Notes under the pieces: model-generated
Seen by the model: the letters and a program-made list of their open reading frames with translations, nothing else
Told to the model about the DNA's origin: nothing
Databases searched by the model: none
Position numbers and translations under genes: made by a program
NCBI RefSeq assembly: GCF_000143965.1
Contig: NC_014365.1
Coordinates: 2,259,501 to 2,323,500 of the forward strand
DNA from: Desulfarculus baarsii DSM 2075
GTDB lineage: Bacteria > Desulfobacterota > Desulfarculia > Desulfarculales > Desulfarculaceae
DNA length: 64,000 bases
Direction of reading: 5' to 3'
Shown here: positions 52,888-62,613 of the stretch, in pieces
Numbering within the stretch: position 1 is the first letter of the stretch
Layout: each line of letters starts with the position of its first letter

Positions 52888-53941
52888 GGACAAGCTCCTT
52901 TGCCCGCGCCGCCGGCCCGGCCAGCATCTCCGCGACGCGCTCGGCCACCGCCGTGGCGGTAATTTCGTTCATGCAGCGCGGGTTGTCGCAGCCGCGCCGA
53001 AAACAGGGGCCGCACTCCAGCCCCAGCCGGATGATCTGGTGGCCCGCGCCAAAGGGCCCGGTGCGCCACGGCGCGGTGGGGCCAAAAAGCGCCAGCGTCG
53101 GCGCGCCCATGGCCGCGGCCAAATGCATGGCCCCGGTGTCGGTGCTGACCACCGCCCTGGCTCGCCGTTGCAGGGCCGCCAACACGCGCAAGTCCGTGCG
53201 GCCCGTGAAGTCGCGCGGGGCGCTTGCCGCGCCGGTCCAGCCGGCCACCATGGCCCGGCCCCAGGCCGTGTCGCCGGCCGCGCCGCTGACGCCCACGTTG
53301 ACCCCGGCCTCGACCAGAAGCCGCGTCAGTTCGACCCAGTGCTCCAGCGGCCAGAGCTTGCTGGGCCACAGGGCCACCGGGTGCAATAATATCAGCGGCC
53401 GGGCCTGATCCCAACCGGCCAGCAGCTCGTCGACCGCCCTTTCTTCCTCGGCGCTGGGCCACAGACCATACTGGACCTGGGCCGGCCGTTGATAGCCCAG
53501 GGGCTCCAGCAGATCCAGATAGCGCAGCAGGGCGTGACGGTCTGGGTCGTAGGCCGGCAGGCGCTCGTTCAGGGCCAGGGCCGCCGCCGGCTCCTTGCCG
53601 CCGGCAAAGCCTATTTTGCGTTCGCTACGGCAGAGGGAGACCAAAATAGCACTTTTTATAAGCCCTTGCAAGTCGACCACCGCGTCGTAGCGCACGCTGG
53701 CCAGGGCTCGTCGAAAGCCGACCATGCGGCCGGCCTTTTGCCAAAGCGAGCCGGCCGGGCCTTTGCGCGGGCTGACGATCACCCGCTCCAGGGCCGGATG
53801 ACCTTGCAGCAGCGGCGCGGCCGGCGGCTCCACCAGCCAGTCGACGCGCGCGGATGGATCCTGGGCCTTGATGGCCATGGCCACCGGCAACGATTGCACC
53901 ACGTCGCCCAGGGCCGAGAGCTTGACCAGCAGAATCCTCAC
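52877..53941 (-). CDS. Family 9 heptosyltransferase (WaaC-like)
   Basis: A 354-residue GT9 enzyme. ILLVKLSALGDVVQSLPVAMAIKAQ is the usual start of heptosyltransferase I, which attaches the first heptose to Kdo. AVVSTDTGAMHLAAAMGAPTLALFGPTAPWRTGPFG forms the ADP-heptose site and CGPCFRRGCDNPRCM the C-terminal Cys block. GTG start overlapping the GmhB stop by 4 bp. Confidence 0.87.
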   Translation of the reverse strand: MRILLVKLSALGDVVQSLPVAMAIKAQDPSARVDWLVEPPAAPLLQGHPALERVIVSPRKGPAGSLWQKAGRMVGFRRALASVRYDAVVDLQGLIKSAILVSLCRSERKIGFAGGKEPAAALALNERLPAYDPDRHALLRYLDLLEPLGYQRPAQVQYGLWPSAEEERAVDELLAGWDQARPLILLHPVALWPSKLWPLEHWVELTRLLVEAGVNVGVSGAAGDTAWGRAMVAGWTGAASAPRDFTGRTDLRVLAALQRRARAVVSTDTGAMHLAAAMGAPTLALFGPTAPWRTGPFGAGHQIIRLGLECGPCFRRGCDNPRCMNEITATAVAERVAEMLAGPAARAKELVHGH

Positions 53942-54525
53942 GCCTGATCCTCCGCCAGGCGTTCGAGAATCCAGCGGGCGGCCTGGGCCAGGTCGTCGGC
54001 CACGAAATCGGGCGTCTCGTGGGGCCCCGTCGGCGGGCCGTCGTCCTGGCCCGAGCGCACCAGCACGCAGCCAAGGCCCACGGCCTTGCCGCAGGCAACG
54101 TCGCGCAACCGATCGCCGACCATGAACGAGCCGTCAAGCTCCAGGCCAAGCTCCTTGGCCGCCCGCAGAATCAACCCCGGGGCTGGTTTGCGGCAATCGC
54201 ACTCCACGGCCAAATGCGCGACCACGCCCTCGGGATGATGGGGGCAATGATACCAGCCATCGACCCGCGCGCCTTGGCGGGCCAACTGCGCGGCCAGCTC
54301 GAAACGCACCGCCCGCAGATCGTCCTCGCCAAAATAGCCCCTGGCCAGGCCGGATTGGTTGCTGACCACCACCACGGCCAGGCCGGCCCGGCTCAGGCTG
54401 GCCATGGCCTGGGCCACGCCGGGCAAAAGACGCGCGTCCTCGGGCCGGCCAAGGTAGTTGACTTCCTCGTTGATCGTGCCGTCGCGGTCGATAAACACCG
54501 CCCGGCGCTTGGCGTGGTCATGCAT
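53938..54525 (-). CDS. gmhB: D-glycero-D-manno-heptose 1,7-bisphosphate phosphatase
   Basis: A 195-residue HAD phosphatase. FIDRDGTINEEVNYLG carries the nucleophile Asp, VVSNQSGLARGYF the Thr/Ser motif, CDCRKPAPGL the Lys, with the zinc-binding CPHHPEG and CDC typical of GmhB, and FMVGDRLRDV the last acidic motif. It removes the 7-phosphate in the ADP-heptose pathway after HldE. It overlaps waaF by 8 bp. Confidence 0.94.
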   Translation of the reverse strand: MHDHAKRRAVFIDRDGTINEEVNYLGRPEDARLLPGVAQAMASLSRAGLAVVVVSNQSGLARGYFGEDDLRAVRFELAAQLARQGARVDGWYHCPHHPEGVVAHLAVECDCRKPAPGLILRAAKELGLELDGSFMVGDRLRDVACGKAVGLGCVLVRSGQDDGPPTGPHETPDFVADDLAQAARWILERLAEDQA

Positions 54526-55606
54526 GATCTTGCTCCGCCGCTGGCTTGGCCAAGAGCCGCCGGGCCGTGGCGACGACCTCGGCCGGCTCGACGGCGCTCA
54601 GGCAGCGTGGGTCGCCCAGCGGGCAGACCGGTTTTTTGCAGGGCGCCTGGGGGCAGACGTCCTTGCGCGCCAGGGCCACGCGGGGGCCCAGCGGCGCGGT
54701 GGTCGCCGGGTTGGTCGAGCCGAAAACAGCCACCGTGGCCACGCCCAACGCGGCGGCGGCGTGCATCAGGCCGCTGTCATTGGTCAGCAGGAGCCTCAGT
54801 CTGGCCAGCAGGGCCAGGGCCTGGCCCAGGTCGGTGGCCCCGGCCAGATCGGCGTGGGGCCTTTGGCCCAGCAAGGCCGCGACCCGGCCGGTGGCCCCGG
54901 CCTCGCCTTGACTGCCAAAAAGCAGCACTCCCGCGCCCAGTTCGCCCGCCAGCGCGGCTGCGGCGGCGGCAAAGTTGGCGGCGGGCCAGCACTTGGCCGG
55001 ACCAAAGGCCGCGCCAGGGGCCACGCCGATCAGCGGCCGGCCGCCCAGGCCCCGGCCGGCGATGAAGCCATCGGCCCAGGCCAAATCCTCGGGCCGCGGG
55101 CGCAGCTCGGGGCGCACGCCCTCATCGGGCGGGAGGTGGTCCATCAGCCCCGCGCCAGCCAGCATGCGCAGATAATAAGAAGTCTCGTGGATGGCCCGCG
55201 CCGCCGGCGGGCAAGGCACGGCCGTGGTCAGCAGCGGCCGCCGGCCGTCGCGGGCGTAGCCGATGCGCCGGGGGATGCCGGCCAGCCAGGCGATCAGCGC
55301 CGCGTCAAAGGCGTTTTGCCACAGCACCGCCCAGTCGTAACCACGGCCGGCCAGCCAGCGGGCCAGACGCAGCCGGCCCATCAGTCCCTTGTGCCGGCCC
55401 TCGGACTCCAACGTCAACACCTGGCGCACCGCCGGATGGCCACGATACACCGCCGCCACCCAGGGTTTGGCCAGCACGTCGATGGCCGCGCCGGGGCAGG
55501 CTCGGGCCAGTTGATCCATGGCCGGCAGGGTCATCACCGCGTCGCCCACCCAGTTGACGGCCCGCACCAGCACGCGCTCTGGTGGCGTTAGCCCACGCTT
55601 GGCCAT
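54518..55606 (-). CDS. waaF: ADP-heptose:LPS heptosyltransferase II
   Basis: A 362-residue GT9 enzyme. RVLVRAVNWVGDAVMTLPAMDQLARACPG is the specific WaaF start, and LLTNDSGLMHAAAALGVATVAVFGSTNPATTAPLG its donor site, with the Cys block CPQAPCKKPVCPLGDPRCL. It adds the second heptose. The start ATG overlaps the acyltransferase stop by one base. Confidence 0.9.
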   Translation of the reverse strand: MAKRGLTPPERVLVRAVNWVGDAVMTLPAMDQLARACPGAAIDVLAKPWVAAVYRGHPAVRQVLTLESEGRHKGLMGRLRLARWLAGRGYDWAVLWQNAFDAALIAWLAGIPRRIGYARDGRRPLLTTAVPCPPAARAIHETSYYLRMLAGAGLMDHLPPDEGVRPELRPRPEDLAWADGFIAGRGLGGRPLIGVAPGAAFGPAKCWPAANFAAAAAALAGELGAGVLLFGSQGEAGATGRVAALLGQRPHADLAGATDLGQALALLARLRLLLTNDSGLMHAAAALGVATVAVFGSTNPATTAPLGPRVALARKDVCPQAPCKKPVCPLGDPRCLSAVEPAEVVATARRLLAKPAAEQDHA

Positions 55607-56505
55607 CAGCGCTTCTCGCGGGGCCAGGGGTGATAAGGCTTGGTTTTCCAGCGCTGATGCAGCCAAAACCACTGCTCGGGCCGTTGACGGATGATATCTT
55701 CCAGGGCCCGCTGATAGTTTTGCGTGTTGTCCCACACGTCCTGGGTCTTGTGACCGGTGTCGACCAGGGGTAGTTCCTCGCCCACGAAGATGTCGAACTT
55801 GCCGTCAGGGCCCCGCGCGCACCACACGGGAACCACCGCGGCCTTGGTCTTCATGGCCAAAAGGGCCGCGCCCTTGTTGGAGCAGGCCGGCCGACCAAAA
55901 AAATCGACCCATTCGCCGTCGTACCAATCGACGTTTTGATCGAGCAGCAAGGCGATGTAGCCGCCGGCGCGCAGCTCGCGCAGGAGGCTTCGCGCCGAGC
56001 TGTCCTTGGCCACGATGCGGCTGCCGTCCTTGCAGCGCCAATAATTGACCAAACGGTCGGCCGGCGGCCAGTCGATGGGCCGGGCCACCACCAGCGCCGG
56101 TGAATTGATGATCGCAATCGAGGCGGCGTTCATCCATTCCCAGTTGCCGATATGGCCGGTCAGCAGAATCACGCCCCTGCCCCTGGCCTGGGCCCGGTCC
56201 AGGCGCTCCTTGCCGTGCACGCGGACCATGGCCGCCGCCTGGGCGGGGCTGTAGCGCACCAGGCGCGGCATCTCGAAAAAGGCCGAGCAGATATGCCGCA
56301 GGCAGCTTAGGGCCAGCTTGCGCAGTTCGGCCGGGCTTTTGCCCGGAAACGACAGCGCCAGGTTGTCCAGCATGATCTGGCGATGACGGCGGTCCAGGGT
56401 AAAGACCAGCCGACCCGTCAGGCGGCCAAACCAACGCATCAACCACAGCGGCAGCCAGGAGAGCAACCAGGCCACGCCGAACAAAATCTTATAAGCCGCC
56501 TTCAT
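55606..56505 (-). CDS. Lipid A late acyltransferase (LpxL/HtrB type)
   Basis: A 299-residue inner-membrane acyltransferase. One membrane anchor near the N-terminus is followed by the catalytic HX4E motif in LLTGHIGNWEWMN, then LLLDQNVDWYDGEWVDFFGRPA and the C-terminal PEQWFWLHQRWKT, all typical of LpxL/LpxM. It adds a secondary acyl chain to Kdo2-lipid IVA. ATG overlaps the lpxK stop. Confidence 0.9.
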   Translation of the reverse strand: MKAAYKILFGVAWLLSWLPLWLMRWFGRLTGRLVFTLDRRHRQIMLDNLALSFPGKSPAELRKLALSCLRHICSAFFEMPRLVRYSPAQAAAMVRVHGKERLDRAQARGRGVILLTGHIGNWEWMNAASIAIINSPALVVARPIDWPPADRLVNYWRCKDGSRIVAKDSSARSLLRELRAGGYIALLLDQNVDWYDGEWVDFFGRPACSNKGAALLAMKTKAAVVPVWCARGPDGKFDIFVGEELPLVDTGHKTQDVWDNTQNYQRALEDIIRQRPEQWFWLHQRWKTKPYHPWPREKR

Positions 56506-57623
56506 CGCGCCACCGCCCACTGCTCCAGGCCTCCGCGCAACAGCACGTCCAACCTGGGCGAGTCGTCGCCAAAATCCACATCCAGCACCGTGCTGTAGAG
56601 CGGCGGCCCGGTCATGGGCGGTTGATCGATCAGGCGTGCGCGATCTTTTTCGGTGCAGACAATCATCTGGGCCCCGGCCTTCTCGGCCGCCCGCCAGACG
56701 GCGCGCAGCTCGTCGGCCGTGAAAAAATGGTGATCGGCAAAGGTGGTGAAGGCTGCGATCTCCAAGCCCAGCCCCTCCAGGGTGCGCGCGAAGGACTCGG
56801 GCCGGGCCAGCCCGCAAAAGGCCGCCGCCTTGCGGCCGCGCAACTGGGTGGCGGCCACGGTCTGGCCGTGGGGCCCGCAAAAGGAATCCACCCGATAGGC
56901 GCAGGCCAACAGCGGCGCGCCGGGCCGCAGATAGGGCTCCACCAGGCGGGTCGCCCGCTCGATCTGCTCCGGGCCGGCGACCTTGGTCAGCACCAAGGCG
57001 TCGGCGCGGGCCAGGGCCGTGGGCGGTTCGCGCAGCAGCCCCCTGGGCAACACGAAACCGCCGCCCAGCGGGTCGGAGGCGTCCAGAGCCACTATGTCCA
57101 GGTCGCGATGCAAGCGGTGGTGCTGGAACAGGTCGTCGGCCACCAGCACGCAGTCGGGGCAGTGGGCCAACAGCGCCAGACCCACGGCGTGGCGGTCGGC
57201 CCCCACCGCCACCGGCACGCCCAGGCGTCTGGCCAGCAATACAGGCTCATCGCCGGCCTCATGCGCATCGGCCAGCAGCCGGCCCTCGCGCCAAACCCAG
57301 CTTACGCCAGCGGTCGAGCGCCGGCCATAGCCCCGGCTCATCACCGCCGCCGGCGCGCCCAGGCGGGTCAAACGGCGGACAATCTCCAGCGTCAACGGTG
57401 TCTTGCCCGCGCCGCCCACGGCCAGGTTGCCCACGCCGATCAGCGGCCCGGGCAGACGCAGGCGTTTTTTGCCGCCACGCTCGTGGGCCAGGCGATCAAG
57501 CCAAGCCCCCGCGCCATACAGCGCCGCCCCGGCCCGGCAGGCCGCGCGCAGCCCGCTCAGCCACCAGGGCCCGGCCTGGCCAGAGGCCACCATCCGCAGC
57601 AAATCCTGACCGTTAACAGCCAT
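56502..57623 (-). CDS. lpxK: Tetraacyldisaccharide 4'-kinase
   Basis: A 373-residue kinase completing lipid IVA. It has an N-terminal membrane helix region, the P-loop IGVGNLAVGGAGKTPLT, and VMSRGYGRRS, DDLFQHHRLHRDLDIVALD and FADHHFFTADEL, all LpxK hallmarks. It overlaps waaA by 11 bp and lpxL by 4 bp. Confidence 0.94.
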   Translation of the reverse strand: MAVNGQDLLRMVASGQAGPWWLSGLRAACRAGAALYGAGAWLDRLAHERGGKKRLRLPGPLIGVGNLAVGGAGKTPLTLEIVRRLTRLGAPAAVMSRGYGRRSTAGVSWVWREGRLLADAHEAGDEPVLLARRLGVPVAVGADRHAVGLALLAHCPDCVLVADDLFQHHRLHRDLDIVALDASDPLGGGFVLPRGLLREPPTALARADALVLTKVAGPEQIERATRLVEPYLRPGAPLLACAYRVDSFCGPHGQTVAATQLRGRKAAAFCGLARPESFARTLEGLGLEIAAFTTFADHHFFTADELRAVWRAAEKAGAQMIVCTEKDRARLIDQPPMTGPPLYSTVLDVDFGDDSPRLDVLLRGGLEQWAVAR

Positions 57624-58905
57624 GGGCTCGCTCCAGTAGGCTGGCGGCCTCCTCCACCGCCCGCGCCACCGCCCCGCGATGGGCCTGGCAAAACTCCCGC
57701 CCGGCCCGGCCCATGGCCGCGGCCTTGAGCGGCTCGGCCAAAAGCTCGCGCCAGACCGCCAGCAGTTCGTCACCGCTTTGGATGCGCGCGCCGCCGCCGA
57801 TGTCTTCGAGCATCTGGGCCATCTCCAGAAAATTGTGCACCACCGGCCCAAAGACCACCGGCACGCCCTGGGCCGCCGGCTCCAGCAAATTGTGGCCGCC
57901 CACCGCGCACAGCGAGCCGCCCACGAACGCCGCCCGGCCGATGGCGTAGGCCTGGGCCAACCGGCCCAGCACGTCCAAAACCACCACGTCGCAACCCTCC
58001 GGCGGTCGGCCCTGGGAGACCCTGGCCACCCGAAAGCCGCGCTCGGCGGCCAATCGGGCCACGGCCCCGCCCCGCCGCACCTCGCGGGGGGCCAGCAAAA
58101 GCGCCAAGTCGGGCCACTGGTCCTTCAAGGCGGCCAGGGCCTCCAGGCAGGGCTCTTCCTCGCCCTGATGGGTCGAGCCGGCCACCACCACCGGCCGCCC
58201 GACCAGGCCCAGGTCGTGGGCGATTCGCGCGATGGCCGCCCGGTCCAGGGGCGCGGGCGCGCTGTCGAACTTCAGATTGCCGCCCACGGCCAGGCGATCG
58301 TCGCCCACGCCGATGGCCGCCAGGCGCTGGCGGTCGGTCTCGGTCTGGGCCAGCACGCGGTCAAAGCCGGCAAACAGGCCCCGGGCCAGAGCCGGCGCGC
58401 GGCGATAGCTCTTGAACGTGCGCGGGCTGACCCGGCCGTTGACCAAAAGCCGGGGCGCGCCCCGCCGGGCCAGGGCCCACTGCCAGGCCGGCCAAATATC
58501 GCCCTCCACCAGGCAGAACAGGGCCGGACGCAACACGTCCAGCAACCTGCCCACGGCCCATGGCGCGTCCAGCGGCCGCACCAGAGTGGTGACCTCCATG
58601 CCGGCCAGTTGCTGACGCGCCATGGCCAGGCCCTGGGCCGTGCCCACCGAAAAAATCAGCGGCCGCCGGGGAAAGCGCGCGGCCAGGCCCCGCAGCAGCG
58701 GCACGGCCGATCGCACCTCGCCCACGCTGAGGGCGTGCAGCCAGAGGCCGCCCGGCGGCGGCGGCGCGGGCAGCCAGCGCCGGCCCAGGCCCAGGCGGGC
58801 CAGGGCCACCCGGCGGCTGTCGGCGCGCAGCAAGCGCAGCGCCAGCCACGGCGCGCACAGCGCCAGGCCCAGCGTCAAGAGCGCGTTGTAGACCAGCGCC
58901 AGCAT
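57613..58905 (-). CDS. waaA: Kdo transferase
   Basis: A 430-residue GT30 enzyme attaching Kdo to lipid IVA. An N-terminal membrane anchor (YNALLTLGLALCAPWLALRLL), LWLHALSVGEVRSAVPLLRGL with the catalytic Glu, VEGDIWPAWQWALARRGAPRLLVNGRVS and FVGGSLCAVGGHNLLEPAAQGVPVVFGP are the family blocks. It overlaps the ArnD gene stop by one base. Confidence 0.94.
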   Translation of the reverse strand: MLALVYNALLTLGLALCAPWLALRLLRADSRRVALARLGLGRRWLPAPPPPGGLWLHALSVGEVRSAVPLLRGLAARFPRRPLIFSVGTAQGLAMARQQLAGMEVTTLVRPLDAPWAVGRLLDVLRPALFCLVEGDIWPAWQWALARRGAPRLLVNGRVSPRTFKSYRRAPALARGLFAGFDRVLAQTETDRQRLAAIGVGDDRLAVGGNLKFDSAPAPLDRAAIARIAHDLGLVGRPVVVAGSTHQGEEEPCLEALAALKDQWPDLALLLAPREVRRGGAVARLAAERGFRVARVSQGRPPEGCDVVVLDVLGRLAQAYAIGRAAFVGGSLCAVGGHNLLEPAAQGVPVVFGPVVHNFLEMAQMLEDIGGGARIQSGDELLAVWRELLAEPLKAAAMGRAGREFCQAHRGAVARAVEEAASLLERAHGC

Positions 58906-59849
58906 CAGGCCGGCTCGCCGCCGGGGTTCTGGCTGGCCGGCATGACCACATCGTAGGCCCGACCAGCCAACGGACCCCAGACCAGCCCCTCCACCGGCAG
59001 CGGCTCCAATGCCGCCAGCCGCGCCGCCTCCACCAGCCGCACAAAGCGCGCGCCACGGGCCGTCAGCGCCTCCAGCATTTCTTCAAACGCCCCGGCCAGG
59101 GCCCGGCCCTCCACCTCGGCGTGCAGGGTGAAGACATTGAGTTCGTCGTCGCGGACTTGTTCGGCCAGCCAGCGGCCGATATCGTCGGGCCCGGCCAGGC
59201 CCAGGCCCAGCACCTCGTCCATGGTCGGCATGGTGCTGGGCAGCTCCACCAGCGGCAATGGCCCGTCCGGGCCCAGCGGCCGAAAAGGCCGGCCGCCCCG
59301 CGCGCAGGAGGTGTGGGTCACGCCGGCTTGAGCCATGATTTGCAGGGCCTGGGTCGTCACTTGCCAGCCCGGCGCGGCGAACGACATCGGCGCGAAGCCG
59401 GCCGTTTGCGTGAACAGCTCGCGGCCCAGGTCAAACTGGCGTTTGGTGGCCTCAAAAGAAAGCCCGCGCACCCGGTCGTGCCAATGGACGTGATCCCAGG
59501 CGTGCAGGCCCACCTCGTGGCCCTGGGCCAGCAGCAGGCCAAACAGCTCGGGCGCCTGGCGGGCGATGATCGGCCCGGGCAAGACCAGGCCATAGAGCAT
59601 GGTGACCGGGCCATAGGCCACGGCCGCGCCGCTATTTAGCTGCTTGCGCAAAAAACCGGGGCGAAACAAGCGCTTGAGCGCCCGGCCCGAATGATCTGGC
59701 CCCACCGAGAGGTAAAACGAAGCCTTCAGCCCAAAACGCCGCAAAATGGCCATCAGCCGGGGCACGCCCTCGACCATGCCGATCTTGGTGTCGACATCGA
59801 CCTTCAACGCCACCAGCGGGCCTTGGGGCCGCCGGGCCGCCATCGTCAT
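58905..59849 (-). CDS. arnD: ArnD-like deformylase (polysaccharide deacetylase family)
   Basis: A 314-residue enzyme. VALKVDVDTKIGMVEGVPRLMAILRRFGLKASFYLSVGPDHSGRALKRLFRPGF matches ArnD, and HEVGLHAWDHVHWHD is the metal-binding motif of the NodB fold. ArnD removes the formyl group from undecaprenyl-phosphate Ara4FN, allowing export. The start may be this ATG or the GTG at 59861, which overlaps the arnC stop. arnA and arnB are not in the window. Confidence 0.87.
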   Translation of the reverse strand: MTMAARRPQGPLVALKVDVDTKIGMVEGVPRLMAILRRFGLKASFYLSVGPDHSGRALKRLFRPGFLRKQLNSGAAVAYGPVTMLYGLVLPGPIIARQAPELFGLLLAQGHEVGLHAWDHVHWHDRVRGLSFEATKRQFDLGRELFTQTAGFAPMSFAAPGWQVTTQALQIMAQAGVTHTSCARGGRPFRPLGPDGPLPLVELPSTMPTMDEVLGLGLAGPDDIGRWLAEQVRDDELNVFTLHAEVEGRALAGAFEEMLEALTARGARFVRLVEAARLAALEPLPVEGLVWGPLAGRAYDVVMPASQNPGGEPA

Positions 59850-59860
59850 CAGCTCGGCCA

Positions 59861-60805
59861 CTAGCCCCTCATCTCCCGCACCAGATATCGCGGCCGTTTG
59901 CGCACCTCGCGGTAGATGCGGCCGACGTATTCGCCGATCAGCCCCACGCAGAAAATTTGCAGACCCACGAAGGTGAACAAGATGGCGAACAGCGTGAACA
60001 CGCCCTCCAACTCGGGGCCAACCACCAGCCGGCGCACGAACAAAAACGCGCCAAAGCCCACGCCCACCAGGGCGATGATCAGACCCATGAAGCTGACGAA
60101 CTGGATGGGCAAAACCGAAAAGCCGGTCATCAAGTCGAAATGCAGCTTGAGCAGGCGATAGAGGCCGTATTTGGATTGACCGCCGCCACGTTGGGCGTGG
60201 CCCACGGGTATCTCGGCCACCGAGTTGGCAAAGGAGTTGGCCAGGGCCGGGATGAAGCTGCTGGCCTCCTCGCAGGCGTTCATGGCCTCGACCACCTGGC
60301 GGCGGTAGGCCCGCAGCATGCAGCCGTAGTCCTTGAGGTCGACGCCGGTGACGCGGCTGGTTAGGCGGTTGACGATGGCCGAGGGCAAGGTGCGCAGCCA
60401 GGAGTCCTGGCGATGCTCGCGCCAACCGCCGACCACGTCGTAGCCCTCGTCGATCTTGTCGACCAGCTTGGGAATGTCCTCGGGCGGGTTTTGCAGATCG
60501 GCGTCGAGGGTGACGACGACCTGACCCTTGCTGCGCTCCATGCCGGCGAACACGGCCATGTGCTGGCCGTAGTTGCGGTTGAAGCGCACCAGGCGCACGC
60601 GGTGATCTTGCTGATTAAACGAGCAGAGGATCTCCCACGAGCGGTCCCGCGAGCCGTCGTCGACGTAGATGATTTCCCAGTCGTAGCCCGCGCCGTCCAA
60701 AACCCGCCTCAGGCGTTCTTGCAGGGCGGCGAGGTTTTCCTCTTCGTTGAATACGGGGATGACGACCGACAGGTTGGGGCCGGCGGCCTCGGAAGCGTTA
60801 TCCAT
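59861..60805 (-). CDS. arnC: Undecaprenyl-phosphate Ara4FN transferase
   Basis: A 314-residue GT2 enzyme. LSVVIPVFNEEENLAALQERLRRVL, IIYVDDGSRDRSWEIL and VVTLDADLQNPPEDIPKLV are the catalytic motifs, and two C-terminal membrane helices (FVSFMGLIIALVGVGFGAFLFV region and FAILFTFVGLQIFCVGLI) anchor it. It closely fits ArnC, loading Ara4FN onto the lipid carrier. GGAG precedes the ATG. A lone TATAAT on the minus strand at 60858-60863 could be a local promoter. Confidence 0.9.
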   Translation of the reverse strand: MDNASEAAGPNLSVVIPVFNEEENLAALQERLRRVLDGAGYDWEIIYVDDGSRDRSWEILCSFNQQDHRVRLVRFNRNYGQHMAVFAGMERSKGQVVVTLDADLQNPPEDIPKLVDKIDEGYDVVGGWREHRQDSWLRTLPSAIVNRLTSRVTGVDLKDYGCMLRAYRRQVVEAMNACEEASSFIPALANSFANSVAEIPVGHAQRGGGQSKYGLYRLLKLHFDLMTGFSVLPIQFVSFMGLIIALVGVGFGAFLFVRRLVVGPELEGVFTLFAILFTFVGLQIFCVGLIGEYVGRIYREVRKRPRYLVREMRG

Positions 60806-60897
60806 CAGTCACTCCAGGACAGATACAGCAGATTCGTCGAGGCAATAATATGCAGGAATTATAGCCCAAAATCAAGCAAGCGCATCGGTCGCGGGCG
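60806..60897. other. Largest gap in the upper LPS run
   Basis: AT-rich 92-bp gap between the ArnT-like gene and arnC. It holds TATAAT (minus, 60858-60863) without a matching -35. It may be a secondary promoter for arnC and the genes below it. Confidence 0.3.
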
Positions 60898-62613
60898 TCA
60901 GGGGCGGGGCCGGTTGACGTAGAGGCTCTTGTCGCCCAGGCGGGCCCACTGGTGGAGTTTGACCCCGGCCTGATCCAACGCCTTGGCGTCGAGCAGGCGC
61001 TGGAACTTTTCCGTCTCGCCCAGCAAAAACACCCGCCGCGGCGAGCGCGCCAGTTTCACGACGGCTTCGTGCCGGTGGCCTTCGGCCAAGAACCACTTGT
61101 CGGCCTGGGGGTCGCGCTGGCGGCCGTAATCGAGCTCGCCCCAGTTGCCCACGATCATCACCCGTCGGCGGCCATAGAATACAGCGCCGTGGTAGTAATC
61201 GCCATAGCTGGCCAGCACGTCGTCGGGGCTCAACTTGTCGCGGATGGGCCGCACCAGCCCGGCCAACGAGCGATAATCGTCGATCAGGGGCGAAGCGACG
61301 AGGTACCCGCCAGCCATCATTGCAAAAACAGCCAACGGAACCGCCACGGCGGCCCAGGTCTTGCCCCGCGTCAAATGGACGCCAAAGGCCGCCGCCGCCA
61401 ACGCCAGCGGCACGGCAAAGACCGCCAGGCCCAAGCGCTCGTAGCTTGCCTCGGGCGCGAACTGGGGCGCCAGCGGCACGGCCGCCGCGCACAACAGCAT
61501 CAGCCCGGCCAATGCATCCAGACCCCAGCGAACCGCCCGGCCGGCCGGCAAGGCCCAGCCGTCCTCGGCCATGCCGGCCAGGGCCCGGCCGGTCAACAAC
61601 GCCAGCGGCGGCAGCATGGGCAAGGCGTAGTGCAGCATTTTTGATTGGCTCAGCGTCAGAAACACGAAATAAGAACCAAACCAGACCAGGCAAAACAAAA
61701 GCGCCCGGTTTTGCGGCGCGCGCCAGGCCCGCCCCGGCCACAGCCTGGCGACCACGGCCGGCCAAAGCATCGTCCACGGAAAAAACGCCGCCGGCAGCAA
61801 GGCGAAATAATACCAAAACGGCTCGTGGCGCTGATGGACGGTGGTGGTCAGGCGGCCGAATTGTTCGTCCCAAAAGAAATATTTGATGAAGCCGTCCTCA
61901 AGGACCGTGGCGGCGATCAACCACGGCGCGCACAGCGCGGCAAAGAGCAACACGCCGCGGTAGTCGAAAAGTCCAAGCATCTTGCGCCATTGGCCGCAGA
62001 GGCCCAAAAAGATCAGCGCGGCCAGCCCGGCCAGGCCGGGGCCCAGCAGGCCCTTGGTCAAAAAGCCGAACGCGCAGCCCAGCCAAAAGGCGTAAAGCCC
62101 CCACCAGCGCTCCTGGAGCATGGCCCAGAGCCCCAGCAGCGACAACACCACGCCAAAGCACAAGACCATATCGACCAGCAGCACCTGGCTCAGCAGCGCG
62201 AACATCAGGCCCGTGCAAAGGACCAAGCCGGCGAAAAAACCCGCCCGCATCGACCACAACCAACGCCCCAGCAGGCACGTAAGCAGCACCGACAGCGCGC
62301 CAAACACCGCCGGCACAAGGCGCGCGCTGTAGTCCGAGACGCCAAAGGCCTTGAAAGACAACGCGATCAACCAATAGGGCAGCGGCGGTTTTTCCATGTA
62401 TTTAACATAGTTGAGCCTGGGGACCACCCACCACTGCCACGACGGGGCATCGAGCATCTCACGGCCGATCTCGGCGTAGCGGGCCTCGTCGGTCTCCCAC
62501 AGCGTGCGCGCGCCCAGCGCGCCAAAAAACAATGCGCCGCACAGCGCCGCCAGCGTCAGCCAATAGACGGCCTCGGCCCACGGCGGCCGCTGATCCTTGA
62601 CCCGAGGGCTCAT
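60898..62613 (-). CDS. ArnT-like lipid-linked sugar transferase (GT83)
   Basis: A 571-residue inner-membrane protein with about 12 membrane segments. WETDEARYAEIGREML near the N-terminus contains the catalytic acidic residues of ArnT, KPPLPYWLIALSFKAFG follows, and there is a periplasmic C-terminal domain of ~150 residues. It probably moves Ara4N or a related aminosugar from undecaprenyl phosphate to lipid A, fitting with arnC and arnD next to it. ATG overlaps the stop of the following ArnT-like gene by 4 bp. Confidence 0.85.
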   Translation of the reverse strand: MSPRVKDQRPPWAEAVYWLTLAALCGALFFGALGARTLWETDEARYAEIGREMLDAPSWQWWVVPRLNYVKYMEKPPLPYWLIALSFKAFGVSDYSARLVPAVFGALSVLLTCLLGRWLWSMRAGFFAGLVLCTGLMFALLSQVLLVDMVLCFGVVLSLLGLWAMLQERWWGLYAFWLGCAFGFLTKGLLGPGLAGLAALIFLGLCGQWRKMLGLFDYRGVLLFAALCAPWLIAATVLEDGFIKYFFWDEQFGRLTTTVHQRHEPFWYYFALLPAAFFPWTMLWPAVVARLWPGRAWRAPQNRALLFCLVWFGSYFVFLTLSQSKMLHYALPMLPPLALLTGRALAGMAEDGWALPAGRAVRWGLDALAGLMLLCAAAVPLAPQFAPEASYERLGLAVFAVPLALAAAAFGVHLTRGKTWAAVAVPLAVFAMMAGGYLVASPLIDDYRSLAGLVRPIRDKLSPDDVLASYGDYYHGAVFYGRRRVMIVGNWGELDYGRQRDPQADKWFLAEGHRHEAVVKLARSPRRVFLLGETEKFQRLLDAKALDQAGVKLHQWARLGDKSLYVNRPRP